Positions 12,201 to 22,109 of a stretch of 64,000 nt of DNA are shown here, piece by piece; the stretch's first letter is position 1, and every line of letters begins with the position of its first letter. The translations under genes and the position numbers were made by a program. The stretch spans positions 1 through 64,000 of the forward strand of contig JAUCBJ010007570.1 in assembly GCA_032718475.1 (NCBI GenBank), given 5' to 3'. This stretch comes from Nemertoderma westbladi (lineage: Eukaryota; Xenacoelomorpha; Nemertodermatida; Nemertodermatidae). The notes beneath the pieces are model-generated. The model saw only the letters and a program-made list of their open reading frames with translations. It searched no databases and had not been told where the DNA came from.

Positions 12201-14049
12201 CGATAATAGAGGGATGGTACTCACGAGACTCCGCAAGCTGAAACAAACACTAAAACAGAGCCCCGAGAAGAATGAGTACATCCACAGAACGATTAAGAAG
12301 TACGTCGAGAAAGGATGGGCCGTGGAGTTACCGGTCGACGAACCAAACACGGACAGGACATATTACCTGCCACTCCACGTGGCTTTAGACCCAAAGAAAG
12401 GTAAACTGCGGATGGTAGTTGACGCATCGGCAAAGACCAACGGAAAATGTTTAAACGACTACCTGTTAGAAGGTCCAAACATATACAACTCGGGCATAGA
12501 GATCCTACTTAGATTTAGAAATGGGAAACACGCCTTCACGTGTGACATAGAAGGCATGTTCAACCAAGTCCGTGTAACGGAGGAAGATAGCGACAGTCAA
12601 CGCTTCTTATGGTATAACGGCGAGGAAGAACCGTCGATAATACCGGCGTACAAGATGGTAGTACAGAACATGGGAGCCAAGTCGTCTTCATTTACGACGA
12701 CTATGGCAGTGAGAGATACAGTGAAGGGGAAGGAAGATAGATACAGCACTAGGGCCGTCGATATGATTCGACGCGGCTTCTACGTAGACGACGGAATGGA
12801 GTCTGGAAATACGGTTAAGGAGATACTGGACACAGGGCGCGAGGTTCGCGACATCCTAAAAGGATCCGGCTTTAACCTGACCAAATTCCAATCCAGTTCG
12901 GAGGAATTTATCAAGGCGATAGAGGACAAGAGACCAGAATCGACCATGGATAATCCCACAACAGCCAAAGGGCAGGACATGGCGAACAAGAGAACAGAAT
13001 CTCAACAGAAGGCATTGGGAATCGTGTGGAACAGAGAGACAGATGAACTGAAGTATCAGCTGAGCCAGGAGGGCGCAGACATCCACACGAAGAGGGGCTA
13101 TGTGTCGTATATAGCAAGGATATACGATCCCCTAGGTCTAGCATCCCCATTATTAGTCACGGGGAAACAGATACTCAAGAGAGTATACAAATTGAAGGAT
13201 GAGTGGGACGTAGAGGTACCAGAGGAAATCAAGAAACAGTGGAGTAAGTGGACAGGAGACTTGGAGAAGATGGGAACATACAACATGCCACGAGTGTATT
13301 TCCCAGATGGGAACATGACGAATCTGGACCTACACATGTTCTCCGATGCGTCGTTGGAGGCGTACGGAGCGGCACTCTATTTAGTACAACGAGAGGGGGC
13401 TCACAAGCCCAGACTGGCCTTTAGCAAAGCAAAGTCAACGCCGCCAGATTCAGCATCAGTTCCCAAATTAGAATTGACAGCTGCGAGACTAGGAGTTAGA
13501 GCCACAGCCTACCTAGTGGATACTATTCCCAACATAGTGGAGACACACTACTGGACGGACTCCATGGTAGTGCTTGGTTGGCTACATAACGAAAGGACGA
13601 GATACCCAATATTTGTCGCGAATAGGGTGGACGAGATAAGGGCGACCACAGAATTGGAAAGGTGGCACTACTGCCCAATGGACGAGAACCCAGCGGACTT
13701 GTTATCAAGGGGCGTGGCACGCCACACTTTCTTAAAAAAGGAAGGATTGTGGCAACACGGGCCGCAGTTTCTGAGCGACAAGGAGGCCTGGCCGCCGATG
13801 AGAAAGGTGGACCCGGACTCAGGAGAGGTAGTGTCAGAAGGAGAAGAGGGAGATTCAGAGGGAGAAGAGATATACTCCCAGATGGTGAGGGAGATAAGGG
13901 ACGTGCAACCTAAACCAGAAGAACTGTGCGATAACCCGACAGATAAACTCCTCAGCTACAGCTCTAGTTGGTATAAGACCAAGAAATTAGTGGCGTACTG
14001 GATTTCCTCGCGGGAGTTGGCAAACACAAGAAGATCAGGACAACCATAG
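9223..14049 (+). pseudogene. BEL gag-pol: Gag core, zinc knuckle, protease, RT, RNase H
   Basis: Long frame open from 9223, with the first ATG at 9289. Residue numbers count from that ATG. An Arg-rich leader is followed by a BEL Gag domain (DUF1759-like, about 358-503). Next are a CCHC knuckle (CSRCVMSGHRAMQC, about 677-690) and an aspartic protease with VDSGA (Asp 742). The RT has YVDD at 1165-1168, and RNase H has FSDAS (Asp 1353) with downstream Glu and Asp in KLELTAARLG and WTDSM. ADLLSRG marks the RNase H end. These give Gag packaging, polyprotein cleavage and cDNA synthesis. The frame stops at 14049 before integrase because of a one-base shift near 13990-14005. A 12-G run at 10077-10088 is inside the open frame. 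Confidence 0.85.
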
Positions 14050-15041
14050 ATCTGGAAGGAGCGGCCAAGGCAGTCATCCGCTATGAACAACGGAAGAACT
14101 ATGGCGACGAGGTGGAACGCGTCGGTAACCAACAGCACCTTCGACGGGACAGCGAGCTGATCACGCTGTCGCCACAACTTAACGACGACGGGATTCTAGT
14201 AATGAATTCTAGGGTGGGATACAACGACAGCATAGTCGTACCACCGAAACCCATCATCATTCCCACAGGATCGCCAATAGTCCACCAGATTATCTGGGAC
14301 TCCCATAAGTCGATATTGCACGGGGGCACCAACCGAACTCTCACGGAGATAAGGAGGACCTTTTGGGTCAAGCAGTTGAGGAAGAAGGTAAAAGCGGTAG
14401 TGGGGCAGTGCCAGACCTGCCGACGAGCGAAGAAGGAGCGAGCCATACAAGAGATGGCACCACTACCAGCGAGTAGAGTAAGACAGCACGACCAGCCATT
14501 TACACATTGCGGTGTGGACATGTTCGGGCTGATAAAGATCAAGGTGATGCGGCACACTGAGAAACGCTACGGTATTATCTTCGTATGTAACAACACGCGG
14601 GCGGTAGGGATAGAACTCGCCCAAGATGCAACCGCATCAGCATTTATTAATGCATTAGAAAGATTCAGAGACCGCAAAGGTGGGACGATCGCAGTAATGT
14701 ACTCCGACAGCGGAACCAACTTTGTGGGAGCAGAGAACGAGATGGCAGAGGCCTTGGACATCTTGGAAGGGGAGGAAGTCAGGGCGGCCATGAGACGACA
14801 ACAAGTAAAGTGGGAGAGAAGGACGCCGTATGCACCACATACACTAGGATGCGTCGAGAGACTGGTGGGCAGTTCAAAGCGTCTAATGACGAAGCTAATG
14901 AACACCCACATGGTCACTGAGGACGTCTTAAGGACAGTGCTTGCGAAGTGCGAGGGGATCATTAATAGCAGACCACTATATCCGGAGAATGATGACCCTG
15001 AGTCATTAGATGTGCTGACACCCAGCCATTTTCTAATCTAA
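14000..15041 (+). pseudogene. BEL integrase, zinc-binding and catalytic core
   Basis: Continues pol in a different frame from about 14000, so it is detached from RT by a frameshift. The N-terminal zinc motif is visible as HKSILHGG with CQTC downstream (about 14303-14419). Catalytic core motifs follow: VDMFG (first Asp), YSDSGTNFVG near 14701 (second Asp), and a Glu in CVERLVGSSK near 14850. The frame ends at PSHFLI, a point conserved in BEL integrases, where a pentanucleotide repeat has replaced the normal sequence. The enzyme inserts element cDNA into the host genome. This copy is interrupted at both ends. Confidence 0.8.
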
Positions 15042-15074
15042 TCTAATCTAATCTAATTTTCTAATTTTCTAAAA
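15029..15074 (+). repeat. (TCTAA)n expansion inside integrase
   Basis: Four tandem CTAAT-type units plus two TTTTCTAA units sit between the end of the integrase core frame and the start of its C-terminal frame. The repeat introduces stops and shifts register. It looks like replication slippage or a template-switch scar. Confidence 0.7.
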
Positions 15075-15445
15075 GGCCAGCGACCATCAATATGTGGGGT
15101 GTAGACCCAGATGACATACATTCCCGCCAGAGTTGGAAGGTCGCTAAAGCAATAAGCGCAGAGTATTGGAGGAGGTGGGTTGAGGAATACCTACCCACGC
15201 TTCATAAAAGAAGCAAGTGGAGGAAGTCAAATAGGGAGTTAAGAGAGGGAGATCTCGTAATCGTTACGGATGATACTATCATCAACAACCAGTGGTGGTT
15301 GGCGAGAGTCATAGGCACTCACTCCGATGAGGACGGAAGAGTCCGATCGGTAGAAGTGCGGATAGGTGGAAAGATCGGTGCGAAAGACAGGAAAACCTAC
15401 AGGAGAGCTGTAGGGAAATGCTGTCTATTAGAAGGGGCACCTTAG
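15074..15445 (+). pseudogene. BEL integrase C-terminal domain (DUF5641-like)
   Basis: A third frame carries the C-terminal module of BEL integrase: WGVDPDD, an SWKVAKAISAEYWRRW-like segment, LREGDLVIV, and WWLARV with a basic tail. DUF5641-type domains follow the integrase core in BEL/Pao and resemble chromo/SH3-like folds used for DNA contact. It ends with a TAG at 15443-15445. Function depends on the upstream core, from which it is separated by the pentanucleotide expansion. Confidence 0.75.
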
Positions 15446-15539
15446 GGTGGAGTTAGAGTGTAGTTTAGTCGTCCAAGTTTGGACTGAGGGGGGTGGGATT
15501 GAGGGCGAGACGCCCTTCCCACACATAAAAATGAAAAAT

Positions 15540-15934
15540 AAAATAAATAAAAATTAGAGTTAGTTAGTTAGGAGTTAGTTAGAAGGTACGTAGTACCTAG
15601 AGTTAGTCGGTTAGAAGGTACGTAGTACCTAGAGTTAGTTAGTTAGGAGTTAGTTAGAAGGTACGTAGTACCTAGAGTTAGTCGGTTAGAAGGTACGTAG
15701 TACCTAGAGTTAGTTAGTTAGTTAGTTAGTCAGTTAGAAGGTACGTAGTACCTAGAGTGAGTTAGTTAGTTAGTTAGTCAGTTAGAAGGTACGTAGTACC
15801 TAGAGTTAGTTAGTTAGTTAGTTAGTCAGTTAGAAGGTACGTAGTACCTAGAGTTATTTAGTGGAGTTAGAGAGTAGTAAGAGGGTACGTAGTACCGTTA
15901 GTAGAGTTGGATGAGTAGTAAGAGGGTACGTAGT
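15540..15934 (+). repeat. Palindromic tandem repeats (GGTACGTAGTACC), left part
   Basis: Repeated units of GTTAG spacers and the near-perfect palindrome AGGTACGTAGTACCT, about nine copies in this part. Some units alternate between short and long spacers, giving higher-order periodicity. Each palindrome can form a small hairpin, and the region is noncoding. It lies between pol and the third ORF. The nested insertion at 15935 splits the array; its target copy is TAAGAGGGTACGTAGT at 15919-15934. Confidence 0.85.
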
Positions 15935-17276
15935 CTCCGGATACTCCACTTTTTATTCAAAAGAACGTAATATTTTGCCGTAGTAGTAGCACAAACTGAT
16001 AAAATCAACGTACTGTATTAAAGTTACTAAATCATTAAAATAGTTAATATTAAAAGAAGGTCCAATAAGTAGCATCAATAAGAAGTTATCATTTCTTTGT
16101 CCACCTTCTTTCTCCAGTTACACTATTTTTATCCATATTCACGGCCAGTTACCAGAAACCTTAGATGTCCCCGTTTAACCCCTCAGTCGCCGCGCACTCC
16201 ATCCCTATGTCACGGAAGGGTTGGATTAGGCGTTTCTGTTTTGGAGTCCTAACCCCCCGTAGACACATAATTGAAGACCGGAGAAGAGCGAAGTTCAACC
16301 GGGTTCTTATAAGGGGCACAGTCTTTGAATAGGGAGAGTTTCTCTTTTCGGATATTATAAGTGCGATCCGGTTTATGATGGCATGCGCACTTCGGCTGGC
16401 TCCACCCGTCGTCGCCATGACGAAGGGCACGAATCCGGCGTGCTCGATCGAGTTCACTCGCTCCTCGTACTTTCTCCGCTTGTCGCCTTCGTGTTTTCTG
16501 TATGCGGAGGGAATGGAACGAGGGTTCGACGCGCATAGAGGGTTGAAAATCTTCACGTCGACGTAAATCCTTTTGAAACGACCTCCCCATAATCCACTGG
16601 CGGCGACATCGAGACGGGCGTCCGGTTCGCGGGTGGTGCCGGCCAACCGGAACTCCTCGCCTTCCACAGGTTGTAGGGTGGGCTCTACCTCAACATCGTG
16701 AGCTGCCTCGTTGAGGAGTTCGGCCAGGTAGTCCCTAATCTCATTGTGTCTTATGGTAGGGTAACCACCTGTCGGGCAATGGAGACAGTGTGAGATGTCG
16801 AATGGAATCCCGCAGACACAGTGGGAAGGCAACCTGTCTGGCAGCCACCCATATCGCAAACACAGACTATCCCGGAAGGCTGTTTTATGTAGGGAAAATC
16901 CGTATTTTTGAATAGGGATGGCTGACAGCCATGCTGAGGCCCCCTTCTCGCAAGAAAGTGTACGGAGGTACTTCGACTCGTAGGACAGCTGATCGTGAAC
17001 TGTTTCACACTTGATCTTTCTAAGTTCTGCCCTCTCCTTCATTATTTCAGTGACGATTGGTCTCTGAGATTGCCGGTAACTTTCAGCTTTGACCCTCAAA
17101 GGTTCACAGATCCTACGTGAATGTTCATAGCTGTGTCTTAAGTCGCCAGGTTGGTTTATGGCCATACCGCCCTCTTTCACTGGGAGGGCGAGTAGCTCCC
17201 TCTCTGTGTGCCCTGGTGGGGACCGGCCTGTTAGTGAGGGAATCAAAGAGTCCACGATATATTGCTCTACACTGTC
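15935..17276 (-). mobile_element. Nested retroelement fragment with RLE-type C-terminus
   Basis: 1,342 bp flanked by a perfect 16-bp duplication, TAAGAGGGTACGTAGT (15919-15934 and 17277-17292). The match overlaps the local repeat, so part of it could be pre-existing identity. The minus-strand ORF runs to the truncated 5' end (right side), as expected for target-primed reverse transcription. The 3' end (left side) has no obvious poly(A). Confidence 0.75.
16161..17255 (-). pseudogene. Restriction-like endonuclease end of a non-LTR-type retroelement
   Basis: 364 codons open to the truncated end, with no natural ATG at the start. Key features are a zinc-type CxCx7Hx3C motif (C146, C148, H156, C160) followed by RHNEIRD (169-175). 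Then come PDARLDV (PD at 211-212) and YVDVKIF (Asp 233, Lys 235). This spacing fits a PD-(D/E)XK nuclease after a CCHC motif, the arrangement of site-specific non-LTR elements such as the R2/R4/NeSL groups. From memory, this exact GG-RHN-IRD style is common in predicted proteins of cnidarians and other invertebrates. The RT domain has been lost by 5' truncation. Family assignment is inference; the nuclease call is moderate. Confidence 0.6.
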
Positions 17277-17480
17277 TAAGAGGGTACGTAGTACCGTTAG
17301 TGGAGTTAGAGAGTAGTAAGAGGGTACGTAGTACCGGTTAGTAAGAGTTAGTGGGAGTTAGAGGTTAGTAAGACAGTAGAGTTAGAGTAAGAGTTAGAGG
17401 GTACGTAGTACCGTTAGTTAGTTAGAGAGTAGTAAGAGGGTACGTAGTACCGATTAGTAAGAGAGAGAGGTAGAAGGGTA
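17277..17480 (+). repeat. Palindromic tandem repeats, right part
   Basis: Continuation of the GGTACGTAGTACC array after the nested insertion, with four copies embedded in GTTAG/AGTAAGAG spacers. Confidence 0.8.
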
Positions 17481-17933
17481 TACATAGTATAGATATTAGT
17501 TAGTAGTTAGTAGCGAGAGGGGGGCATATGAGTACAGTTGGATAGATCGTGTAGGCCACGCGACATATACTGCTGTACTGCACAGGCCCATAGCGTAGGT
17601 CAGAATGTGAATTATGAAATAGAATAATCCATAAGCAGTAAATAGTAGAAATAGATTAGAAATAAAAATAGAATAAATAGGGCTAAGAAAATTACAAATT
17701 ATGGTAACAGGAGGAAAATTATTCTGGAACATAATTAAAGCAACGGACAGAAATTGCAAATAAGGTACATTTGTTAGCTACGAAATTAAGTAATAGAAAT
17801 TAGGCTAAAAGGGCATAGTTAGATAGAAAATAGGCCATTATCGGACCGTACAGACCATCCTAACTGCATCACTCACTTATATTGCGCCTTGGTAAGGCAC
17901 CACCTTATAGGTGAGCGATTGGAGGAGTTCGAA
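17481..17933 (+). other. BEL spacer before third ORF
   Basis: AT-rich noncoding spacer. A TATAG|GTGAG context at about 17906-17916 resembles a weak splice acceptor or donor and could make a subgenomic mRNA for the next ORF. This is only a sequence impression. Confidence 0.3.
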
Positions 17934-20216
17934 ATGGTGGGAAAACTGATCAGAAAGAGAAAGGCGGAGTCAGGAGGAAAGGAGATACTGGTGGATTTCA
18001 CCAAGAGGCATCCGGAAGAGAAGACGAGAGGATACTACGAGAGGTTGGAAAATGGTCACGCGGCACGAGCGCTGCAGGACCACTTCCGGGAGATGCACGA
18101 ACAGCGGCTGGTCGGGACCTACGGGACGCCGTCGCTGGACAACGCGATCTTCCAACACTTCCACTACGTGGTGAAAGGGGACGAGGCAAAGTTCGGGATT
18201 CCGAAGTACCCGAGGGAGTCGCCGAAGAAGGATTGGAAGAGATTCATAGAGTCCGTCAACAGGGGAGGATATATGATCCTAGACGACGAGGGAACCGTGG
18301 AAGACGAGGAGGGTTCGAGACGAGGATCAGCGGGGTTGGCCAGGACCATACTCCTACATTTGGCCGCGCCAAATGGGGACATTTTCTTATTCGATCTATG
18401 AACGTATGGGAAGAAGGACGGGCCGAAGTTAAACCGGTTGCCGAAAGCGGTGCAAGTCTTGGTAAGAGAGAAGTCGATGACGAAGGTGGGATCGGCGATT
18501 CGCAAAGACGCAGAGAGAATCATCGGTCCGGACGCCACCAACCTCCTGGATATGCAGAAGGTCTACATGGCTATGACGGCACCAGATGGGTTGGGGGTAG
18601 TCGGGAACACAGGCCAATGCGGGGCGGTGGCAATGGGCCAGCTATTGGGGCTCGTATGCCACAAACCGATGGACTGGGGGAAGTTCAGGGAGGAATACGG
18701 AGCAGAACTAGCGAACTCGCTAAAGTGGGGAGCGAGACCGGGAAGGCAAGAGGTATATCAATTCCGCAGAGGAGCGATAAAGGTATATCAGAAGCGATAT
18801 ATCCTGCAGGAAGATTGGATGATGATAAGTTTGCTTAACTTATTCATGACCGTGGTTATCGAGAGGGAACCAGCAGCATTTCTGTTATCGGGATCACCCC
18901 TAAGCTACAGGAGAGCCTTTAAGACGGCCTTCGACGGTCTAGTAGACCACCCGGGGCTGAAGGGCGAGTCGGTGTACTACAATAGCCAACATCTGATAGA
19001 CGGGGAGACAGATACGCCGTATCAGAGATGGGAGCAGCTAGAGGCGGATAGACAAGAGGCAAATCGACTGGAAGAAGTCGCTAGACGGGAAAAGATAGAA
19101 GCAGAGGAGAGGGAAGAGGAGGCCAGGACGCAGAGTTACGGCTTCGAGGAACAGGCAGGCTTAGACGAACTTCGTTGGACTTCATCAGGGAGTTCGGGGG
19201 AGTCTCTAGGGCGAGAACTGGGATGGACGGTGGGATCGCCGAAACAGTCGACGTCGGGGTTGCAAGCGATGCCCATACCAGCGGGCGCCGAAGGCGACCA
19301 ACCGCCAAGGAAGTTAAGGGAGCTAGAGGGATGGAGAGCTACGGGCGAGAGCCAAGGCGGGAAGGGACATAGTGGATCCATCGGGATACCGGGGTTGGAG
19401 CCACTGCCAGAGGAGGAGGAAGACGACGACGAGTTCGGAGAGGTGCCGCCCATCGAGAGGATTGGCCACTCGGACACGGACTGGGTTGGCGGGAGGGTGG
19501 TGACGGCCAGTGGGGCGAGGGCCTTCTGGGATAGACCCGGCAAGCGGGCCTGGGTGCACGAGGAGCCGGCGATGGATTTCGCGGGGAGCACTATCAGGAT
19601 GGGGGCGTGTCCACGGTTGCATAACCGATGTCCGAAGTGCAACTTTCGGGGACACTACGGACGCCAGTGCGACTGGATGGACGACGAAGAGAAGTTCAGA
19701 AGATTCGAGGAGTGGGCCGACGTCGGGGCCATGACGCGCCAGCGCATGAAGGCCCAGGAGTTCAAGTGGGGTTTCTTCCTTATCAATCAGGAGGCTCACA
19801 TGGAAATCATAAAGCGGAGGCTACCGTTTACCTATCAAGAGGTAGCAACGGCGGCGTCGTATGCCGGGGTGATGAATACACAAAGGTATTTGGACAGGTG
19901 GATGCCACAGAACCGAGGGGAGTTTAGGGATTTCCTGGCGGAGCACGTGCCGCGGGCAATGAAGATGATCATATGGGACGCCACCAGGGGGAGACAACAG
20001 GGCCACTTGGAGGGGCCACCCGTGAAGCGATATCGGGAGCTGATAACACCAGCACCCAGGGAGCCAACGACCGGGATCAGTAAGGAGGTGGCGGCGGGGG
20101 TCCGAAGACAGAAAGCGGATCCCAGAGGAGCGGTAGTGACCAGGAAACGACCCAGGGAGGAGGACGGCAAAGGGAAAGACTTGAGGTGGTTCCCAAAGTC
20201 AGGGGGGATGAACTGA
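17934..20216 (+). pseudogene. BEL third ORF: DEDD 3'-5' exonuclease-like domain plus CCHC knuckle
   Basis: First in-frame ATG at 17934; 760 codons to TGA at 20214-20216, interrupted by one TGA at 18399-18401 with the same frame open on both sides. The first half matches the plan of WRN/EXD2/RNase D-type exonucleases. Motif I is LDDEGT (Asp/Glu codons 18282-18290), followed by ILLHLAAPNGDIFLFDL and then LPKAVQVL. Motif II is KVGSAIRKDAERI (Asp codon 18507), with NLLDMQKVYM after it. A possible motif III is YILQED (Asp codon 18813), though its Tyr is one residue out of register. The second half has a Glu/Arg helix, an acidic run (about 19405-19440), a CCHC knuckle (CPKCNFRGHYGRQC, 19629-19670) and a basic tail. 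No signal peptide or membrane segment is visible, so it is not a typical env. An RNA- or cDNA-processing role is inferred; no known BEL protein is recognised. Confidence 0.6.
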
Positions 20217-20908
20217 GACTTCAATGTGGTACGCCTGGAAGGCGCCACGTGGGACGTACGAACTATTAAGTACAAATTCAAACTGATGCAAATAATTAAA
20301 TAAGTGCAATTATATGTACGTACGTAGTAATCAGTAGTTTAGCAATGAAATATACGTTCGAAGTAAGTACTATAGTCATTCAACCTTTCTCAATTAGCTA
20401 CTGGGACTGGGGGGCTAACTGACTATGGTACTATGGACGAGACACCAGACGACTTCACATTTCTTGAGTGCGACGGCACAAAGGGGGAGTGAGATTCGTC
20501 AGAAGGGATGGGGTAGTCAAAGGGAGGTCGAGTAGAGGTGATAGTGCAGAGTGCAGAGAGAGTGCGAATGCAATTCAAGTGTGTGGGAGGAATAAGAGGC
20601 TGAGTGAGGGACAGGGAAGTCCGAGAGTTAGAGCGGTAGTGAGGAGAAGCAGAGGAGAGTCAGGGTGAGAACAGAGTAGAGTTAAAGTGGCGAAGTGTTG
20701 GTGAAACAAAAGTCGTGTGAGGAGCGCACGATCGGCCCGACATGGGACGCCAGGCGAAACGGGTAGCGATATCATACCCATAGGGAGCGGCCTGGAAAGC
20801 CGGCTCCGAAAGAAAATAGTTCCACCCCACACCCGATAATAGATCGGGATCCAGCGGAATTGTAGCGCACTTGAGGTGGATGCTATCTTCTCACCGGGAA
20901 GATAGCAT
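20217..20908 (+). other. BEL 3' noncoding region
   Basis: Noncoding stretch between the third ORF and the polypurine tract. It contains a purine-rich GAGAG segment (about 20480-20680) and an inverted pair, GATGCTATCTTC and GAAGATAGCAT (about 20879-20908), that can form a hairpin just upstream of the polypurine tract. Confidence 0.5.
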
Positions 20909-20917
20909 GGGGGGGAG
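20909..20917 (+). promoter_or_regulatory. Polypurine tract
   Basis: GGGGGGGAG lies directly against the first base of the 3' LTR, the expected primer site for plus-strand DNA synthesis. Confidence 0.85.
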
Positions 20918-21458
20918 TGTTAGCTTATTCAATTCCGCTAACACAAACCCATAAAGTCAACCGTTAAGCAATATTGGGGGCCACGAGATTGGGTAACCAA
21001 CAACTCGTGTCACCCCAACAAAGTGGGAAGGAGAAACACACAATAAGGGTCAGGGGCCAAACCCCTAACAGAGGGAGAATAGCTGGAGTGAACGGAAACA
21101 CTCCAAAGGGCGCCAATAGGGACATTAGCCAATCAGAGGGGGGAAAGGCATCGGTTAGGTACAGTAACAAGGCCAACCCGTGCAATATAACCAGTTGGCA
21201 GTAATCATCTCATTCAGTTATCTCAGTGTTATTGGTGTTACAGTAGCAATAGTTTAGCTAGGGAAGTACCGGGATTTCAATTACCGTTTCCCGCCTTCCG
21301 CGTACAACAATATAATACCAGCCATTATCTATATCTATACTATATATCCCGAATATTATATACGACGAACAACGCAAACTCTTTTATCTTTCACACACGG
21401 CGGGGACGCGTGAATTGACAAACCGGATAAACCGGGATCCTTCCTGGATCCCGTCACA
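20918..21458 (+). repeat. BEL 3' LTR
   Basis: 541 bp and nearly identical to the 5' LTR. Visible differences are G for A near position 75, C for T near 268, A for T near 395, and C for T near 517 of the LTR. It is followed by the GTTAG target duplication at 21459-21463. Confidence 0.95.
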
Positions 21459-21502
21459 GTTAGAGCTCCAGTTCATAGTGCTTAGCACGGTTTAATAAAC
21501 AA

Positions 21503-21740
21503 GCAAGCAAAGCAAACAGTCGGCCGAAGCCGGAGGCGACCCGAAGGCTCCTCTTTCAATAGCTGCTACCCGAGTATATGGGTGGGCGCTACTCCTATCC
21601 CAAGATTTGCTCCCAGTTATTTAACTGGTACTCATTTTATCGACCCCAGTGGATGAAAGGCTGAGTGGACCCTGGCGGGGCTGAACCTACAACCAATAGA
21701 TTGCAGGCCCGGCGCTCAACCAACTGAGCTACCCCGCCCG
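21503..21740 (-). mobile_element. tRNA-derived SINE
   Basis: On the minus strand it starts with a tRNA-like head: TAGCTCAGTTGG (A box, 21720-21731) and GGTTCAGCCCC (B box, about 21677-21687). A body follows containing GGGGTCGATAAAATGAGTACC, split here as GGGGTCGATAAAAT and GAGTACC. That body resembles a conserved SINE core known from several invertebrates. The tail is a TTGCTTTGCTTGC repeat. GTTTAATAAACAA flanks both sides (21490-21502 and 21740-21752) as a target duplication. Confidence 0.85.
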
Positions 21741-21752
21741 TTTAATAAACAA

Positions 21753-22100
21753 TAAATTATAAATTCATTATTTATTCATTACAGTAATTATAACAGTAAA
21801 TGCAATGTATTCTATTTTCTAGTGAAATCAAATACCAAAATATACAGTATTTATAATAGGTAATATTAATAATAAATAAAAATAATAATAAATAATAATA
21901 AATAAATAATAATATAATAGGTAATACTTGATGGTCTTTTTTGGTGTCACTGTACTGTGTCAGTGAATGTATATTTCGCGGAGGTTTATTTAAAATTAAA
22001 CAGCAATTATTTGAATTAGAGCGCATATTTTTTTTGTTTATGAATGATATCGGACGATGAAAGTGCGAAATATGCCCCCTGTCAGTAAATGGATAGCTTT
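21753..22100. other. AT-rich spacer, no gene seen
   Basis: Dominated by AATAATAAATAA-type low complexity around 21860-21920. Short open frames here are composition artefacts. Confidence 0.6.
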
Positions 22101-22109
22101 CACCCCTAG

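Larger units (their letters stand above)
6364..21458 (+). mobile_element. BEL/Pao LTR retrotransposon, full length
   Basis: A 15,095-bp element bounded by two 541-bp LTRs that begin TGTT and end CACA. The target duplication is GTTAG (6359-6363 and 21459-21463), 5 bp as usual for BEL/Pao. Domain order is Gag, zinc knuckle, aspartic protease, RT, RNase H, integrase and a DUF5641-like C-terminus, which is diagnostic of BEL/Pao. It is more GC-rich than the flanks. The usual length for the family is well under 10 kb. Extra length comes from a palindromic repeat region, a nested 1,342-bp retroelement fragment and a third ORF after pol. The coding region carries stops and frame breaks described in the component entries, so this copy is probably non-autonomous as assembled. 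Confidence 0.95.

Noticed and set aside
17934-20216. Third ORF as an envelope gene
   Set aside because: No signal peptide, transmembrane segment or Cys-rich ectodomain. It has nuclease-like motifs and a zinc knuckle instead.
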